Assembly (NCBI RefSeq): GCF_020184175.1 | Contig: NC_065532.1 | Coordinates: 37,076,287-37,140,286, forward strand | Length of the DNA: 64,000 nt | Reading direction: 5' to 3' | From: Aphis gossypii | Taxonomy: Eukaryota > Arthropoda > Insecta > Hemiptera > Aphididae | Part shown: piece after piece, positions 37,660 to 51,250 of the stretch | How positions within the stretch are numbered: the first letter of the stretch is position 1 | Layout of the letters: the number at the start of each line of letters is the position of its first letter | Made by a program: the position numbers and the translations under genes | The notes under the pieces: model-generated | Seen by the model: only the letters and a program-made list of their open reading frames with translations | Told to the model about the DNA's origin: nothing | Database searches by the model: none

Positions 37660-38265
37660 TACAGAACCAAACGTGATAAACATAACGTAGTCGGTGTGCA
37701 ACGATTTCGTTAACGTTTCCGCAGGTTTCTCAAAATTTTTTGGTTTAACGTGCTGTGTCCGGTAGTTCCATGGTGTTGCAGTCCTATTCCCACGGCTAAT
37801 CATCAACCTTCTTTGGTTACTCGAACGGCTGTCCGCGAAGTCTGCGGTCGATGATTCTTCGGGACAGTATATTTTCCAGGCAATATGTTTTTTTTTACTT
37901 TTATACGCACTGGCTCACGAGAGAACATTACTGTCTCTATCAAATGGCTTCCGATTCAGCGCATTCCTAATTTCATCGACACATCGACGTCTCACTACGT
38001 TCGACAAACGTTCGTCAGTTTGCATGCAACTACAAACGGTAATATTCTTTTGTATATCTGAGTGGCAGAGAGTGTATAGCAGATCTTCCGTTCTTGATAA
38101 ACGTAATAATAAAATAATAATACAAATTTCATAAATGGCCTTTAACTCCACTTGATAATTATTTTTCAATAATAATGATATCGTTGTATAGAGTTGACTA
38201 GGCTGAGGGGAAAAACATATTTTTATTGCTGAAAAGTCACGCTTTTCGTCCTTAACGGCTTTTCA
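37660..38265 (-). other. Coding-like CpG-rich island on the minus strand
   Basis: One minus-strand frame is open from about 38265 to 37660, about 200 codons, with a single TGA at 37917-37915. The first part (38202-37919) is bounded by a strong acceptor (TTTTTCCCCTCAG) and a donor-like GTGAGC that overlaps the TGA, so the stop may be intronic. That part encodes a hydrophobic run (YEICIIILLLRL) followed by a Cys-bearing stretch (LCHSDIQKNITVCSCMQ, then RRRC). No ATG precedes it in frame. It could be an internal exon of an unknown membrane or secreted protein, a decayed gene, or a CpG-rich regulatory island. No family is recognised. Confidence 0.3.
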
Positions 38266-38965
38266 ACGACGTTTTAATTTTAACGATTCTTCACCACTTA
38301 AATTACGTAAGTTTAAATTATATATTGATTCTGGCTTAATGAAAGTTCTGTTTTAGTTTCGTTCACCATTGATTACCGTCTTAAGATTTTCCATGGTAAT
38401 CTCTACCGGAGTCGACTTATAACACCTACTGTGTCAATTAAAACGTGAATTTACTCCCAATTATTTCTAGATATCCCTGGAAAATACGTAGAATTTTAAA
38501 ATGGTAACAAAATGATAAATATTTATTTGGTTACCAGAGATTTAAATTTTATTCTATCATCTAATTTATACTTTGTACCAATTATAAAAAATAAAACAAA
38601 AATTGTTAATTATTTGACCAGAATACCTACAATTAGGTTCAACCTAATAAAATACTTTTTTTAAACAGGAACCAGTTCGACTGAATGGAACCAATTCGGT
38701 CACTCCTAAAAAATTTTTTAAGAACATCTCTTTAAAATGTCATTATAAACCTTATCCACTGCAAGAGGTGTGTAAGAGGATCTTCTACGTTGGATATTTT
38801 TTTTCTATTCATTAGGAATAAGAGTTTGAGTAAACATTTTTAAAGGGATGAAATTTTTATCTCTGGTCGCAGAGTTTGTATGGATTAAAAGTTAACTTAT
38901 TAGTAGTAGACCATAGATGAGCTTGTGTAATTTGTAATAGATGATGGGTTATTGGATTTGAAAAT

Positions 38966-39425
38966 GGCCGTAACCATTTTCCTCCAAAAACGAGTTACCG
39001 TTTTCCTTCACTGTCCATTTTCCTCAAAAAAAAAAAAAAAAAAATAATAATAATAATTTTTTACCATTTTCCTCCAATAAATAAAATAATAAAATTGTCA
39101 TTCATTATCAGAATATTAAATTAAAAATAAAAGAACAAATCAAATATTTAAAGTATAATTATAATATTATAATACGCTGTACGCGCTGAACTTGGCAGGT
39201 GGCTAAAAAGAAAATTAATATAATAAAATAGTACTCACGTCGATAAGAATGGATCAATCAATAAATAAAATAATAATAAAAAATTAGTTAATAATAAGGG
39301 ATTGGTGACTAAACTGACTAAAATATTGGAGGAAAATAGACATAATTTTAGTCAAAAATAATGTGGAGGAAAATGGACAGTGGAGGAAAACGGTATCTCA
39401 TTTTTGGAGGAAAATGGTTCCGCCC
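38966..39425. mobile_element. MITE with about 62-bp inverted ends rich in TTTTCCTCC
   Basis: The left end GGCCGTAACCATTTTCCTCC (38966) and the reverse complement of the right end (GGGCGGAACCATTTTCCTCC, ending 39425) continue as near-identical inverted repeats for about 62 bp. Each contains three or four copies of TTTTCC(T/C)YC. The interior (about 340 bp) is A+T-rich, with a long A run at 39028-39046, and non-coding. The superfamily is not assigned. Confidence 0.7.
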
Positions 39426-42400
39426 TTAAAAATTGGGGTAACTCAACTTTTTTTATTAAAATTCTTGGAAAATTAAATTTTACAAGATCTATTTAACAGA
39501 AAACATATAGGTATATTACCTATAAGAGTTTCGTTGCAAAAAAAATAAATAATAAGGGAGATATTCTGTCGGAGTCAGTGTACATGTTTTTTTTTAAGAT
39601 TTAAAGAGGGTTTTCATCAAATAACATTCGTCATTAATTTTTACTAAGCTCGTTTATAGCTCGCATGTACCTACTTTTAATTCCTTTTTTTATTAATTAT
39701 GTTTGACTATAAAAAAAAAAATTAACTCTCGACATAAATGTTTATTTCGTTTACTTTATTGCATTTATATATTTTATTTGTTTCAACATAAATGTCATTT
39801 TAGTGACAGATACCAGCAAGAATAAAACCACAATATGAAATAAAACATATACTATTGTAAATAGTAGGTACATTATAAACCGTTTACATATTATTATGTT
39901 TAATATTTATTATGTGTCTTAAAATATTATAAGAATACAATCAATATTCAATACTGATCAAAATATGTATAATATATAAACGTAAGTTTATAACATATAT
40001 TTGTAAGTATCTCTTTTTACTTTGTTTGTGGACTAAAATCAAATAAACGATGTAATAATAAACTCATAAAATATTATCTATTCTTGCATGAAATTTTATA
40101 ATGTGTATTCGTGGTTGAACTAACTTCAAACGTTATTTATTTTCGGAATTATTGCTGTAAATTTTAATGATTGACTCATCTAATATCTTAGAGATTGAAG
40201 TTAATATAATGATTGAACTGTTTTATCATCCTGGTAATTAGGCATGATGTGTTCATAGGCATATGGTAAAGTCAGAACTAGGCTCGGATCTAAAATTGTA
40301 GGGGGCTACATTTTTTTCAGAAAAACATAGCTATAATTTTAGTACATAATAATATTATATTATAAATAACATCGACAATTTCCAAAGTGGGCTAAGGGCT
40401 TAAACCTCTTAGCTGCTTTTATACCTTAATGTCTAAACCTTAAATTACACGAGCGCAATTATAAATTTTTCCCACAGTGAACAGACTCTAAAAAGAATAT
40501 AGTAAAATAGCATATTTCGATTTCAAGTATAGATGAGCATATTATAGTAGTTTGGGCTAAAAACAATTTGCATTTTGACGTAAAAAGTAACTCAAAACAT
40601 CATATTATCTATTTGCGTTTCACTTTACCTGTCTCAGCAACCTAGATGCGTTCCTAAAAACACTTTAAAATAAATATAATAAATTAAAAAGTATTAAATA
40701 TTATATTAATCACAAATTTTTTTTAAATAGATAAATATATATTAAATTGTGTATACTTAAATCTACATCTACTGTAAAATTATTAATTAATAATTAAAGT
40801 ATATACAAAAAGTCAAATTAAATACTAAAACATGTATATAAGTAGAACATAAAACACATTTTGTCAATAACATAGGTATACACAATACTGATTACACATT
40901 AATTAATCATATGAATTAGCAATGTATTATAAATAGAACTATAAGTTTGTATAGTGAAACCATTCGATCTCCAAAATTGTATTCACTATTTAGATGAAGG
41001 AAGGTAAATGAAAGAATGATACATAATATTTATATTATTTAAAACAAAATTAGTTACCGAATAAGATGGCTATTTAATTCTATACCGCGAATAAGATAAA
41101 GTATAATAGCGTACATAATAATGTGTAAAATGCACATTATAAAAAAATATACTTAAATAATAATTACTACTAATTATTATTAACTTTATAAAATAAGCTT
41201 TAATAAAGCTTCTAGTGCTTCTACTTAAGTTTGTATTTTTCCAATTCTACTTTTTGAATTTAGTATTAATTAAATCTTGCACAATATGTGTGATCAACAA
41301 AACTCGAGCATTTTAATTGAATTGATCAAATTTGAAATTAACGTTCGTTAATTTCACTTAAATAATCTGTAAAACACGATAAACCTATTAATTACATATA
41401 ACATACGTTGAGTATTGTAATATTTTGTATTGCCATCTATAATTTACAAAGTATGGTAAAAATTGTCAATGAATAGATGATAGATGTCTCACCACTCTTA
41501 TAATCAGAACTCGGATACACGACACTGCAGTTATCCGTGTTTTTCAGCAGTAAATAGTTGTCAGTTTCCATGTGCCAATTGCTGATACCTATCATACATA
41601 CATATTTTTTTTTTTATAAGATATTTTTACAATTTATTCTTGACTAGAACAATAAGCAAATGTGGCAAAAGTAGTTGCATGTGAGTATTTTGAAGGAAAA
41701 AGCTATCCATTAGTGATACTACCTAATTTGAATTTTGGGTATTATATTTTTTTATAGTTCATTTAGGCTAAATCAGTTTAGTTTAAGATAGAAGATTGCG
41801 ACACCATCTGCGCTTAAGCCGCCTTGAGGGATTACCTGGAATAAATACAGTAGGTGGTAAATTAAATATAATTTTCTTTTATTTGGAAAAAAATTACATG
41901 GTGGAGAAACTAGTCTTATCAATTTATATTTTTAAACTTTATTTCTGTAATGGTGAGAAATGATAACTTTTTGTATAAAAATAAAAAATTATTCGATTCA
42001 ACTAAAACGAAATTCGTGCTTGAACCTCCTATATTAATCTAGTTTAACTACGTTTATTGTAACTGTTACAATATAGTTTATAAAATACTCCAAAGTCTCA
42101 ATGAATTTATTGATATAACTTTTATTGAAATTGGATTGGTAATTCCTGAGATTAGTGAGTTTAAACAAACACCTTGTATGTATACAAATGAAATAAAAAA
42201 TAAAACTAATATATTTTAAATGCTGATAACATAATAATGTTTTATGATATTTTTTTATTAGTTATTTTTATTATTATAATAATATCCGTGTTCATCTAAT
42301 TGTTATACTCTAGTTGCTATAAATACGGTTTAAATACTTTTTTTTCCAATTTTGTGTACTAAAAAGTTGTAGCCTGTAGGTAAAGTTCGTTTTTAAAATA

Positions 42401-43451
42401 AATTTCTGTAATCTCGGTCTATAATAACAGTACCATGTTCCCCCCACTTGGTAATTAAAAAAAATAAATAATACCGTTTATTTGTATTCAACCCTTTCTC
42501 TGCTGCAAGTTATTCAATTTTCAAAGTAGACGCTGGGGATATGCTTAACCCATTGGAATATCATGGAATTTTAAAACCAAACTTTGCCATTCGTTTGTGA
42601 TTTTAATGCCATTATTTGTGTTTAATATCTTCCTTAGTCATCCAATTTTCAAAGCTGGAGGTGAAATATATCTCAATTACCCTTCTTTATTTTAAAAAAA
42701 AATATAGCGCATCTGATGATAACTGTCCTTGTAAACATTTTTACATCTATATTATAGTCTATCGTTATAAAACATTTAGTTTTCCAGAAAAACCAAATGT
42801 ATTGTTATAGTCGAACGAGGGAGCAAGGGTTTGCACTACAGCTAAAATGTCATATTTTTGGCAAACATATTTTAAAAAGTGTCTATATTTTATTTGAGAA
42901 CTGTTCATAAAGCCATGTGAAATCGTTTTATGCCAATGAGTAAAAAACTAAAAAATTACAAGTTTTATTCTTTTCCTACAAGAAACCAGAAATCCCCTAA
43001 ATTTTATTTTGAATTTTTTTTAATGCTTATGATTAGTATTCCATTTAGTGTAGAATGAATTTGTGCTACTAACTTTGTAGAAAACATGTGGCATAATTTA
43101 AAAAATAAAATTTAATTTCTGAAATACCATTTGTGAGTCAGTATTTTGCTCTTTTTCTAATGCACAAGATGAATACTTGCAAATCATAATAAGTGCGAGC
43201 TTTTACTTCAAAAACTGATGAGATTCCTAAAGAGTGAGACAAGTACGTGAAGTTGAATGCTTACGGTAGAATCGTAAAGGCAGCCCAATTGTAATCAAGC
43301 ATGCCGCGGTCGCAGCGAGGTAAAATTAAAAAATCAAAAATATTGTTTATCCAATCACGTTACGATAAATATTAGCGCATTCTAACCAAACTTATAATTT
43401 TTGATGTATTTTTATAATCAACAATAAAGTGGATGAGGACAGCTAGTAGTC
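39426..43451. other. Gene-free A+T-rich stretch
   Basis: No gene is supported. A GC-richer patch at about 43,250-43,320 (contains GCATGCCGCGGTCGCAGCG) has no recognised identity. Confidence 0.35.
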
Positions 43452-43608
43452 CAGAGCTTGATTTACCAAATATATGGCCCAGGACAAAATAAAAAATAAA
43501 TTTTTATTTCAACAAAATGATACATTACATTAAATACATAGTTATAGTGATAGTCACTGGTGAGCCCAGGACAAATGTCTATTTTGTCCGTGCGTAAATA
43601 TAGCCCTG
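43452..43608. mobile_element. Short hAT-like MITE
   Basis: The left end CAGAGCTTGATTTACC and the reverse complement of the right end (CAGGGCTATATTTACGC) are related. Each inner side has CCAGGACAAA or GGACAAA-type text. Length is about 157 bp. No convincing 8-bp duplication was found. Confidence 0.45.
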
Positions 43609-46269
43609 CCTAGTACCATATAAAATTCGTAAATTACCACTGTGTACCTATATAATGTGTATTAAATGATCATGAGGCAACTACATTTTTTTAATTTTTT
43701 AAGCTTTTTCTAAAAAATATTATTTCACAACAAATGAGTTGTAACTTAACCTAACCTAAACTTTGAAATTTGAATATGCTACTATTACTTTAAGTCTTAA
43801 GATTTATGTAAAGTTTGTATTTCAGAGTTATCCTCATAGTATAGGTATATAATATTTAATTAAAATGTAACAAAATATTAAAATATGACTTAACTAATTC
43901 ACTGTCATAATTTCACAATAATTGTATACTTTCCTGGAACCAATTATTTACAATGCACGCAATAATTAAATAAAAAGAATATTTTTATAAACAGTAAAAA
44001 TCCCAATTTAAACATTGTACTTCTACGTTTTTTAGTATTTATTTTTCTATTTGTGTATTTGAATATATTTTAAAATATCGAGTCATCAAGACAATATGAT
44101 AACTGAATAGCTGTACAATAATCAAAGAAAACATCAAATAAATTTTAAGTGCGACATATTTATAAAGAGTTTGATAAATGTTAAGTATTTTTTGTTCTTT
44201 TTATTTCTTCTTGTTCATTTAAAATTATTTAATAAGTACAGTTATTACTTATTAGTTATTACCTAACATTGACTAGTATTTTATAATCAACAGTATACTA
44301 GGTAGTAGGTACTCTGTATTAGGTTCAAGTATATTCCATATGTGTATGGGTGTTTTAAAATCATATCTAAAAAAATATTTCTTAATATTAATTTTTAACA
44401 ACGGCATATTCTACCAACTATTATGTCAATAATATAATATATTGTTCTATATAAATTGTAGTTATAATAAGATGAAAGAAAGAAGATTAAATGTAATAAC
44501 ATTGTGTATTCTTCATATATATAAATAAAACCATAATATAGTCTAAAATAAAATAATATATTAAAAAAAAATAGCTAGAAAATCGTACGTAAAATAATAG
44601 AATGAAAGTACTTATATAAAAATATAAACTAGGCCAATGATGACGATTGATGAATAATAGTATGTCAATTTTCCACAATCTAAAATATTATTTGTTTAAA
44701 CTTATAAAACCTAATTGCTATAAATATTAAATAGTATAATTTTAAAAAATAGAAAATCACATTAGGTAAATAAATTTAATTAATTGTGTTAGGTATACAA
44801 AACAAATTGGCGTCCATAATTTTATGCGATTTTTCATTTCGTTCGACTAGGTACTTATAATATATAATCTTTATCTTAATTAATCTTAATTTATTTTTCG
44901 ATATGAATGATATGATGCAATATTAATATGAATAAAATGTGTTATTATCAAACAAAAAATTATAATAATTTTGTGTAAAAATATTCTACTTAGGGTATAA
45001 TATATAATAATAATATAAGATTATAATAATATCATTTTATAATGGTTCTCGTATACTAATAACTCATAAGTAATATTATAGTATATAATAATATAATATT
45101 ACTATTGCTAGTGCTTCTGCTGACGTTTTTTTTAAATTTAATTTGTAAAACTAGTTACAGTTTACCGTGCATTTACCAATTACCTGTAATATTAACCTAC
45201 ATAATAATAATATTTTTTAAATATAAATTTAGCAAAAGTTGCTAGTTGTTAATATCTAGTATATAATATATATTAACTACGAGTAATAAATAACCTCATA
45301 AATCATAACTCATAAGTAATTAAATTATCGCAATTCATAGATTTGAAAATAATGTAGATATTAAACTTCCACATTAAATAAAAATTATTTTGTAATTTAT
45401 AATGCATTGCATGTATTCGGTCCAATGTTATAATAATCTGTTATAAATAATAGATGACGTATCGTGATTTTTCCTTTCAAGTAACAAAATTAAAATTATT
45501 TATTTTTATCGAATATGGATTTGTATTTATTACTAATTTATTTTGTATTAAATTATTTAGAATCTAAGGAATATATTAGATTAGATATACTATAAATTAT
45601 TTTTAAGAGAATGCTTCTAATACTAGTACCTACCTATTGTTTCTGTCTTAAAAACGTAAAAATTTTTATCAAATTTGAGTTCAGCAGAACTAATTTTGTG
45701 TTGTTAGTTTAAATATTAGAGCTGATTGATCTATTACAATATTTATAGATAAGATCATTTTATTTGTTTTTTTATGATATTTAATTTTGAAGAAAGATAT
45801 AAGTACTTGAAGTATAAAAATGTTGTATAAACGGGCAATGTTAAATAAACAAATGAAATATTAATATACGTTTAGCTAATGCCTAATATGTGTAGAGAAT
45901 AACTGAATACATATCATCGATATTTAAATCTATAGTACAAAATAGATAATAATAGTATATAACAAGTTTGCATTAAATTACTTTATATTGAAATAGTTAT
46001 AAGAATAAATTGTACAAAAACAGTATAGCAATTATAAGTTTATACCTAAGTATAATAAAATTATGTTATTATGGATAAAAGTATTTTATTAAATATTATT
46101 TCAGTATGTATATTATATTTATATATTCGTATTTAAATAATATTACTATAATAGTACCTACATTTTTCACCTTTTTTACAAATTAATTTTACAAAGTGCA
46201 AATATTTATAACTTTAAAATAAATTCAATTATTTGTTATATCATTAATTATTTTTATGTTGATATACCT

Positions 46270-46320
<51 letters not shown>

Positions 46321-48890
46321 GTACCGTTCGTTTTAATATTTGCTTTAATTTAAATTACATTTGCACAATCAAAGGGTTAATTTATAATAAACTACTGGGT
46401 TAATGAGTAATGACGAAGAATAATATGTATATCTACATATTTAGGTACTTTAGTTGCTTATTTGAGCTACAAACCCATAAAACACATTATCGTTATGCGA
46501 TTGTACGTAATTTTAATAATATTTTTAGAATTTTGGCTTATTATAATAGCACACAGCGGCAATATATCTTGGTGTGAATGTATGACGAATGTATACAATA
46601 AATACCTTTTCATATACATCATAATAATAATAAATGTTAATTTTTATTTAGACGTTACCGTAATTAAATTATTTAAAAGTTATATATCTAGAAACCACGG
46701 AGAACTTGACTTAAATGTTTGCTATATACTATATACACTAAAGATTTAAACTGATAGTTTTTACATATTATACTTATATAATTTACTATTATTTTTTTAA
46801 AACTTTAATTGTTTTAAATTAAGTATTATAGATTAATTGAAATTATTATCTTTACTTCATACTTGCAAGGTTTAAGAATTATAAATTTTTACTAATTTAT
46901 AATATGAAGTTTAGTATAATACACGCTTTTCGCAGCAATTATATACATCGATAAATACTCAAATTCTAGACACGTTTTTCATTACAATTCTTGTTTTTAA
47001 CTCTTCCGAAGTTCTGACTTACAAGGTGAATAATCGTTACAAATATTAATTCTAAAATTCCTAAATATTGATATAGTTTTACATTTTTATACAATTTATA
47101 TTTCTTTTGAGAATATAACTATATTTAGTCTACGTTCCTTAGGTTATTTATGTATGTATTGTAGTACAATAAATCGTATATTTTACTTTTAATTTATCTA
47201 CATAATAAAGTATAATATAATGTTTATATTAGGTAAAATATATTTTAACAATATTGATGTCATTTTCATTGTATAGAAATCTCATTCATTTAAATTCTCA
47301 AAATAAAACTTCTTATAAAACATAAAGCAAAGAATAATTTGAATTATTTTTTTTATTTTCATTATTAGCTTACCACTGTAAACGAATAGATTATGTTAGA
47401 AGTACTTTCGCGTCCTACACACTATAGGAAAAAGAAAAATAAATAATAATGAATATAATATGATCATTTACAAATAATAAATATACAAAATTAAATATAT
47501 TGAGTAGCAACTAACAATAATCAATTACTGAATAGCTATATCTTGTATATTATAGTAAGTATATTATTTAGTAAATTAAATAGGGCGTGGTTAATCTTTT
47601 TGTCAACCCGCGTACAATTTTCAACCCAGTACATGTCGTATTGTACTTGAGTATATAATACAAATATAAAATAATATACCCTCTTTAGTCGTTGATACTA
47701 CTACAGTGATGTACTGATATAATAAACGATATTGAATAATACAATTGAAACATGGTTAATTTATTTTATTTTTACAAACTCCATATAGTATATTTTATAT
47801 TATATTTATATATTATCTTAAATCTAATACTCCAAATTGATGTTATTGTATTATGTATAGGTAAAAAAACCAAAGACCCGCATACGTCACATTATTGTTA
47901 TTTCTCATATTTTTTTAGTGGAATTTACTTGAGGTCAGTTATATATAATACTTATATTCTATTTAATAACATTCTGAAATTTGAACTACTCATCTAGTAA
48001 ATTATTACCTCATCTATATTAATTGTTGTGTAAACAAATTAAATCAAAATATTAATAAAATATTATTTTTTTAAAATTAATCAAAAATATTTGTTTTTTT
48101 TATTTTACACATTTAATTTTGTCATTCATAGTGGTAGAAATGTATCTATCTAATAAATTTATTTTCAATTAACAAAAATAAAATATTATACAAAAATAAA
48201 AATTGATGATATTATGTCACAACATAAAATTTAATATAGTAGTAGGTAGGTATATGGATCAGTTATATAATAGAATCGAATATATAATATTACGTTCAAT
48301 GTTCACGAGGAAGAAGGAACGGATGTCGTTCAAAACAGCAGTCGAACGGCTTGACTGCCGGCGCCGTGTATGAATTGCACCAATATACGATAATATAATG
48401 AAAGTATTTTCGGCGCACAAAAAAAACCAATATCGTTAGTTTATAACCAATATACTGTATCCGAGACGTTATTTAGAATTTAAAATATATTTACGTATAG
48501 CTAGTAAATGGTAATTCATATACTATTGTACATAATTATGCTACACGTCATAATATCGCTTACTTTAATGATATTTTATTAAAATTCAAAATATAATATT
48601 CATAATATTACGGTGTTATGACGATGGCATGGAATAATAGCAATAGGTGGTCATCGTCGACGGTGAAAAAATATTGACAATAACTTAATAAATAAATCAA
48701 TTGTAATAATTGATCAACTAACGACTCTGTCTATAGCGTTCAGTAGATTTTGAATTGGTTAGTATTGCAAGCAGCTATCAAGTACCCAGTAATAGACGAT
48801 ATAGTAGTAGGTAGTCTCCATAATATTTTATTTTTTATTATATCAGTGATGGTAGTTCCACACGTTCATTATTTAAGTATTAAAAATTAC
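43609..48890. other. Gene-free A+T-rich stretch
   Basis: No gene is supported. It contains the microsatellite at 46270-46321 and a small GC-richer patch near 48,300-48,375. Confidence 0.35.
46270..46321. repeat. (AC)n(TA)n compound microsatellite
   Basis: About ten AC units are followed by about fifteen TA units. This is a simple repeat and probably polymorphic. Confidence 0.9.
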
Positions 48891-51250
48891 AATTTTGTCC
48901 ACCGTTTGTTATGACGACAAAATAATACATTGTTGTTTACCACACACCATCATGTACGTAGGTCGTAATTTTACGTTTTCAAACGCAAACGAACAAAATA
49001 CGCATACAATACGTCACCGGCGGCAGACAATCCGCTTTCGGTCGATTCGTGTCACGCTAAACCGGACCGAACCACGCCAGCAACACGCTTACAAACGTCT
49101 TCGTCGGCGGTGTGGCACTGCTGTCGCCCGTCGGCCGACCGATTGCGCGCCGCGGCCGTCTGTGGTTCGCCGCCACCGCTTGTTTCGATTGTATTAGCGC
49201 ACAGATATCGATAGGCTCATAATGTGTGTGTGTGTGTTGGGTGTCGATTGACTGTGGTGGAAAGGTGGCCAACCAGTAGAGTATTGAAAACAACGCAATT
49301 ATTATAAACGATTTTTAATGATACATTTTATTATCCGGCGTTTAGAAGTCGCAGACACGTCGGGCCGACGGCGTTCGTCGACAACCGGAAAATTAGATTT
49401 TATTTTATTTTGTTCTCCAAACTTGGGGCACTACTGTTATTGTGTCCCGCACGGGCCACACACACGCACAGAGTTTTCGGAGCGCCGGCGGCCGCGACGA
49501 AATTAATGTACGCGTTTCGGTGATATTAGCGGCGACATATTGTAATTCGTATTATCGTTGTATCGATATCATTTTTACGACGCGACATCGATGGCGCGCG
49601 CGACTTTCTGAATATCCGGCGGCGGCGGCGGTGCCGCGGTGTTCACGGTGGTGGCGGCAACGAACTATTCGGCTGCGGTCGGTTATCGTCGCGTCCATCG
49701 TCCCCCACCATCAACGGTGGACTGAGATGTGAACGCACACACTTGCACACCGACGCACACTCGTACGCCGTCCCGCTCGGCGCACCCTCTCCACTCTCCA
49801 GTCCGCATTCGACGGTGATCGCGTTTGGTTGTTACTTCGCGTCGTTCGTTCTCGTGGCAAATGGAATTTTCGCCGCGCACATTACAACATTCGACCATCG
49901 GGAACAGTCCAACGATTTGAAAGCAAATTTTCTAAATGGATGGTAAGCATCTACAGCAATTGTACTCGCCTCGGTTGGGACAAACCAACCGCCGGGGCGT
50001 CGGGTTTGTAGATTTATTTTGTATTTTCCAAATTTTTATATTTTTTTCCCACGACCGTTCTTCGACTGAAGCCCACGGCCGCCTCTTTCACGTGGTGTAC
50101 GATTTGCGTACAATTTTTTTTTTTATTTTTGTCGCATGACACGGTGTCGTCTTTGAAAACCCAACGGGGCCGCTCGCCACCGAGCGGGTAATAACAGACA
50201 CGTTTTTTTGGGGCACGTCGGCGGCGGCGCGGCGGTCTCCGTCGGTTGGCGTGTTGCCGCCGCCGCCGTAGTTACGTAGTGTGGCGCACTTGGCCGCCGC
50301 GCGCGCCGTCGCTTGGTTTGGGGCCCACTGAGCGCGCGCCCGTTGCAAACAACAACGCTGCCGCCGCCGATCCCCCGCCACTGCCGCTGCCGCCTGCCCA
50401 CAGCTGAGTAAGTCGAGATCTCTACGGCGGATAACGTCATAATCGTCGTCGGGTCTCTCTCTCAGTTCGGCGCGCAGTGCGTACGACTCGTACGAGTACG
50501 ACGCGCGTCCGTGTGTTTCGTCGTGCCGGTTCCGTTTCACGTGTCGGGGAAACTAAGTCGGTTTTTTTAACACTCCGGAACTAGTTAGTGTAATAGAATT
50601 TATAAATTTGTAAAGTATACGACAATAAGACGTTCGCCCGTCTTTCTCGAGAGAAATCATTTTTTTCTTTTTTAGCTTACTGTATCTTCTTTTCACTGCT
50701 TCGCGTTATTCTCCCTCGTTTTCGTATGAAAACGTACTGAAATTTTCGTTTTGGTTTTTACCCACGAAAGCAAGGCAAATTCCCTACTCGTGTATAATAA
50801 CACGTGTCTAAGTCATGTGTGTGAACGTTAATCCCTCTGAAATTTTCATTTTTTTTTTTTTTTTATAGATACCATAAAATTATTTTGTAATATTGTAGGC
50901 GTTTATGTTTGCGCGTACGGTGTATATAAATTATAATCGCCCCGTATAACAACAACTGTGCGCGTTGTGACGTGCGGTTGTCGCCGCGTACGGACTACCT
51001 CGTTTCGAAACCATTGATCTCTATATAGGTAGTGTCGTGGTAGTATAACACAGTGTCTTGCTTTGTTTGGGTTATTTGACCGCTAACCGTATGCTGTTTC
51101 GAGTGTGTCCTCGGCTCTGTCCCGTGTTCGTGGTGTCGTGGGGTCAGTTTCGAAAATAGATATTGCTCGATATTTTTGCCCTTCTTTTTTTTCCTCGTAG
51201 AAGTAGGAGAATAGTAGTCCGTCTTCTCATCCACCATTCTATTCAAGATA
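48890..51250 (+). promoter_or_regulatory. CpG-rich promoter region of the CECR2-like gene
   Basis: This is the most G+C- and CpG-rich part of the window, in strong contrast to its flanks. It surrounds the first coding exon at 49936-49942. Two exact TATCGATA motifs (49206-49213 and 49561-49568) match the DRE element bound by DREF at insect housekeeping promoters. Several small ATG frames precede the start codon and may act as upstream ORFs if transcription begins before them. The long Arg/Ala-rich frames on the minus strand (about 50,088-50,540) are best read as G+C artefacts. Confidence 0.6.

Noticed and set aside
46462..46749. 95-codon frame with a signal-peptide-like start (MRLYVILIIFLEF from an internal ATG)
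   Set aside because: Hydrophobic Ile/Leu/Tyr-rich products are expected by chance in A+T-rich DNA. No splice context, conservation or family feature visible.
48895..49898. Several 60-100-codon frames on both strands before CECR2 exon 1
   Set aside because: Overlapping frames in G+C-rich sequence with His/Thr/Arg-rich products. More likely 5' leader or promoter; at most upstream ORFs.
50088..50540. Two long minus-strand frames (150 and 105 codons) rich in Arg and Ala
   Set aside because: They overlap each other in different frames inside the CpG-rich promoter, where G+C content removes stop codons. No family features.
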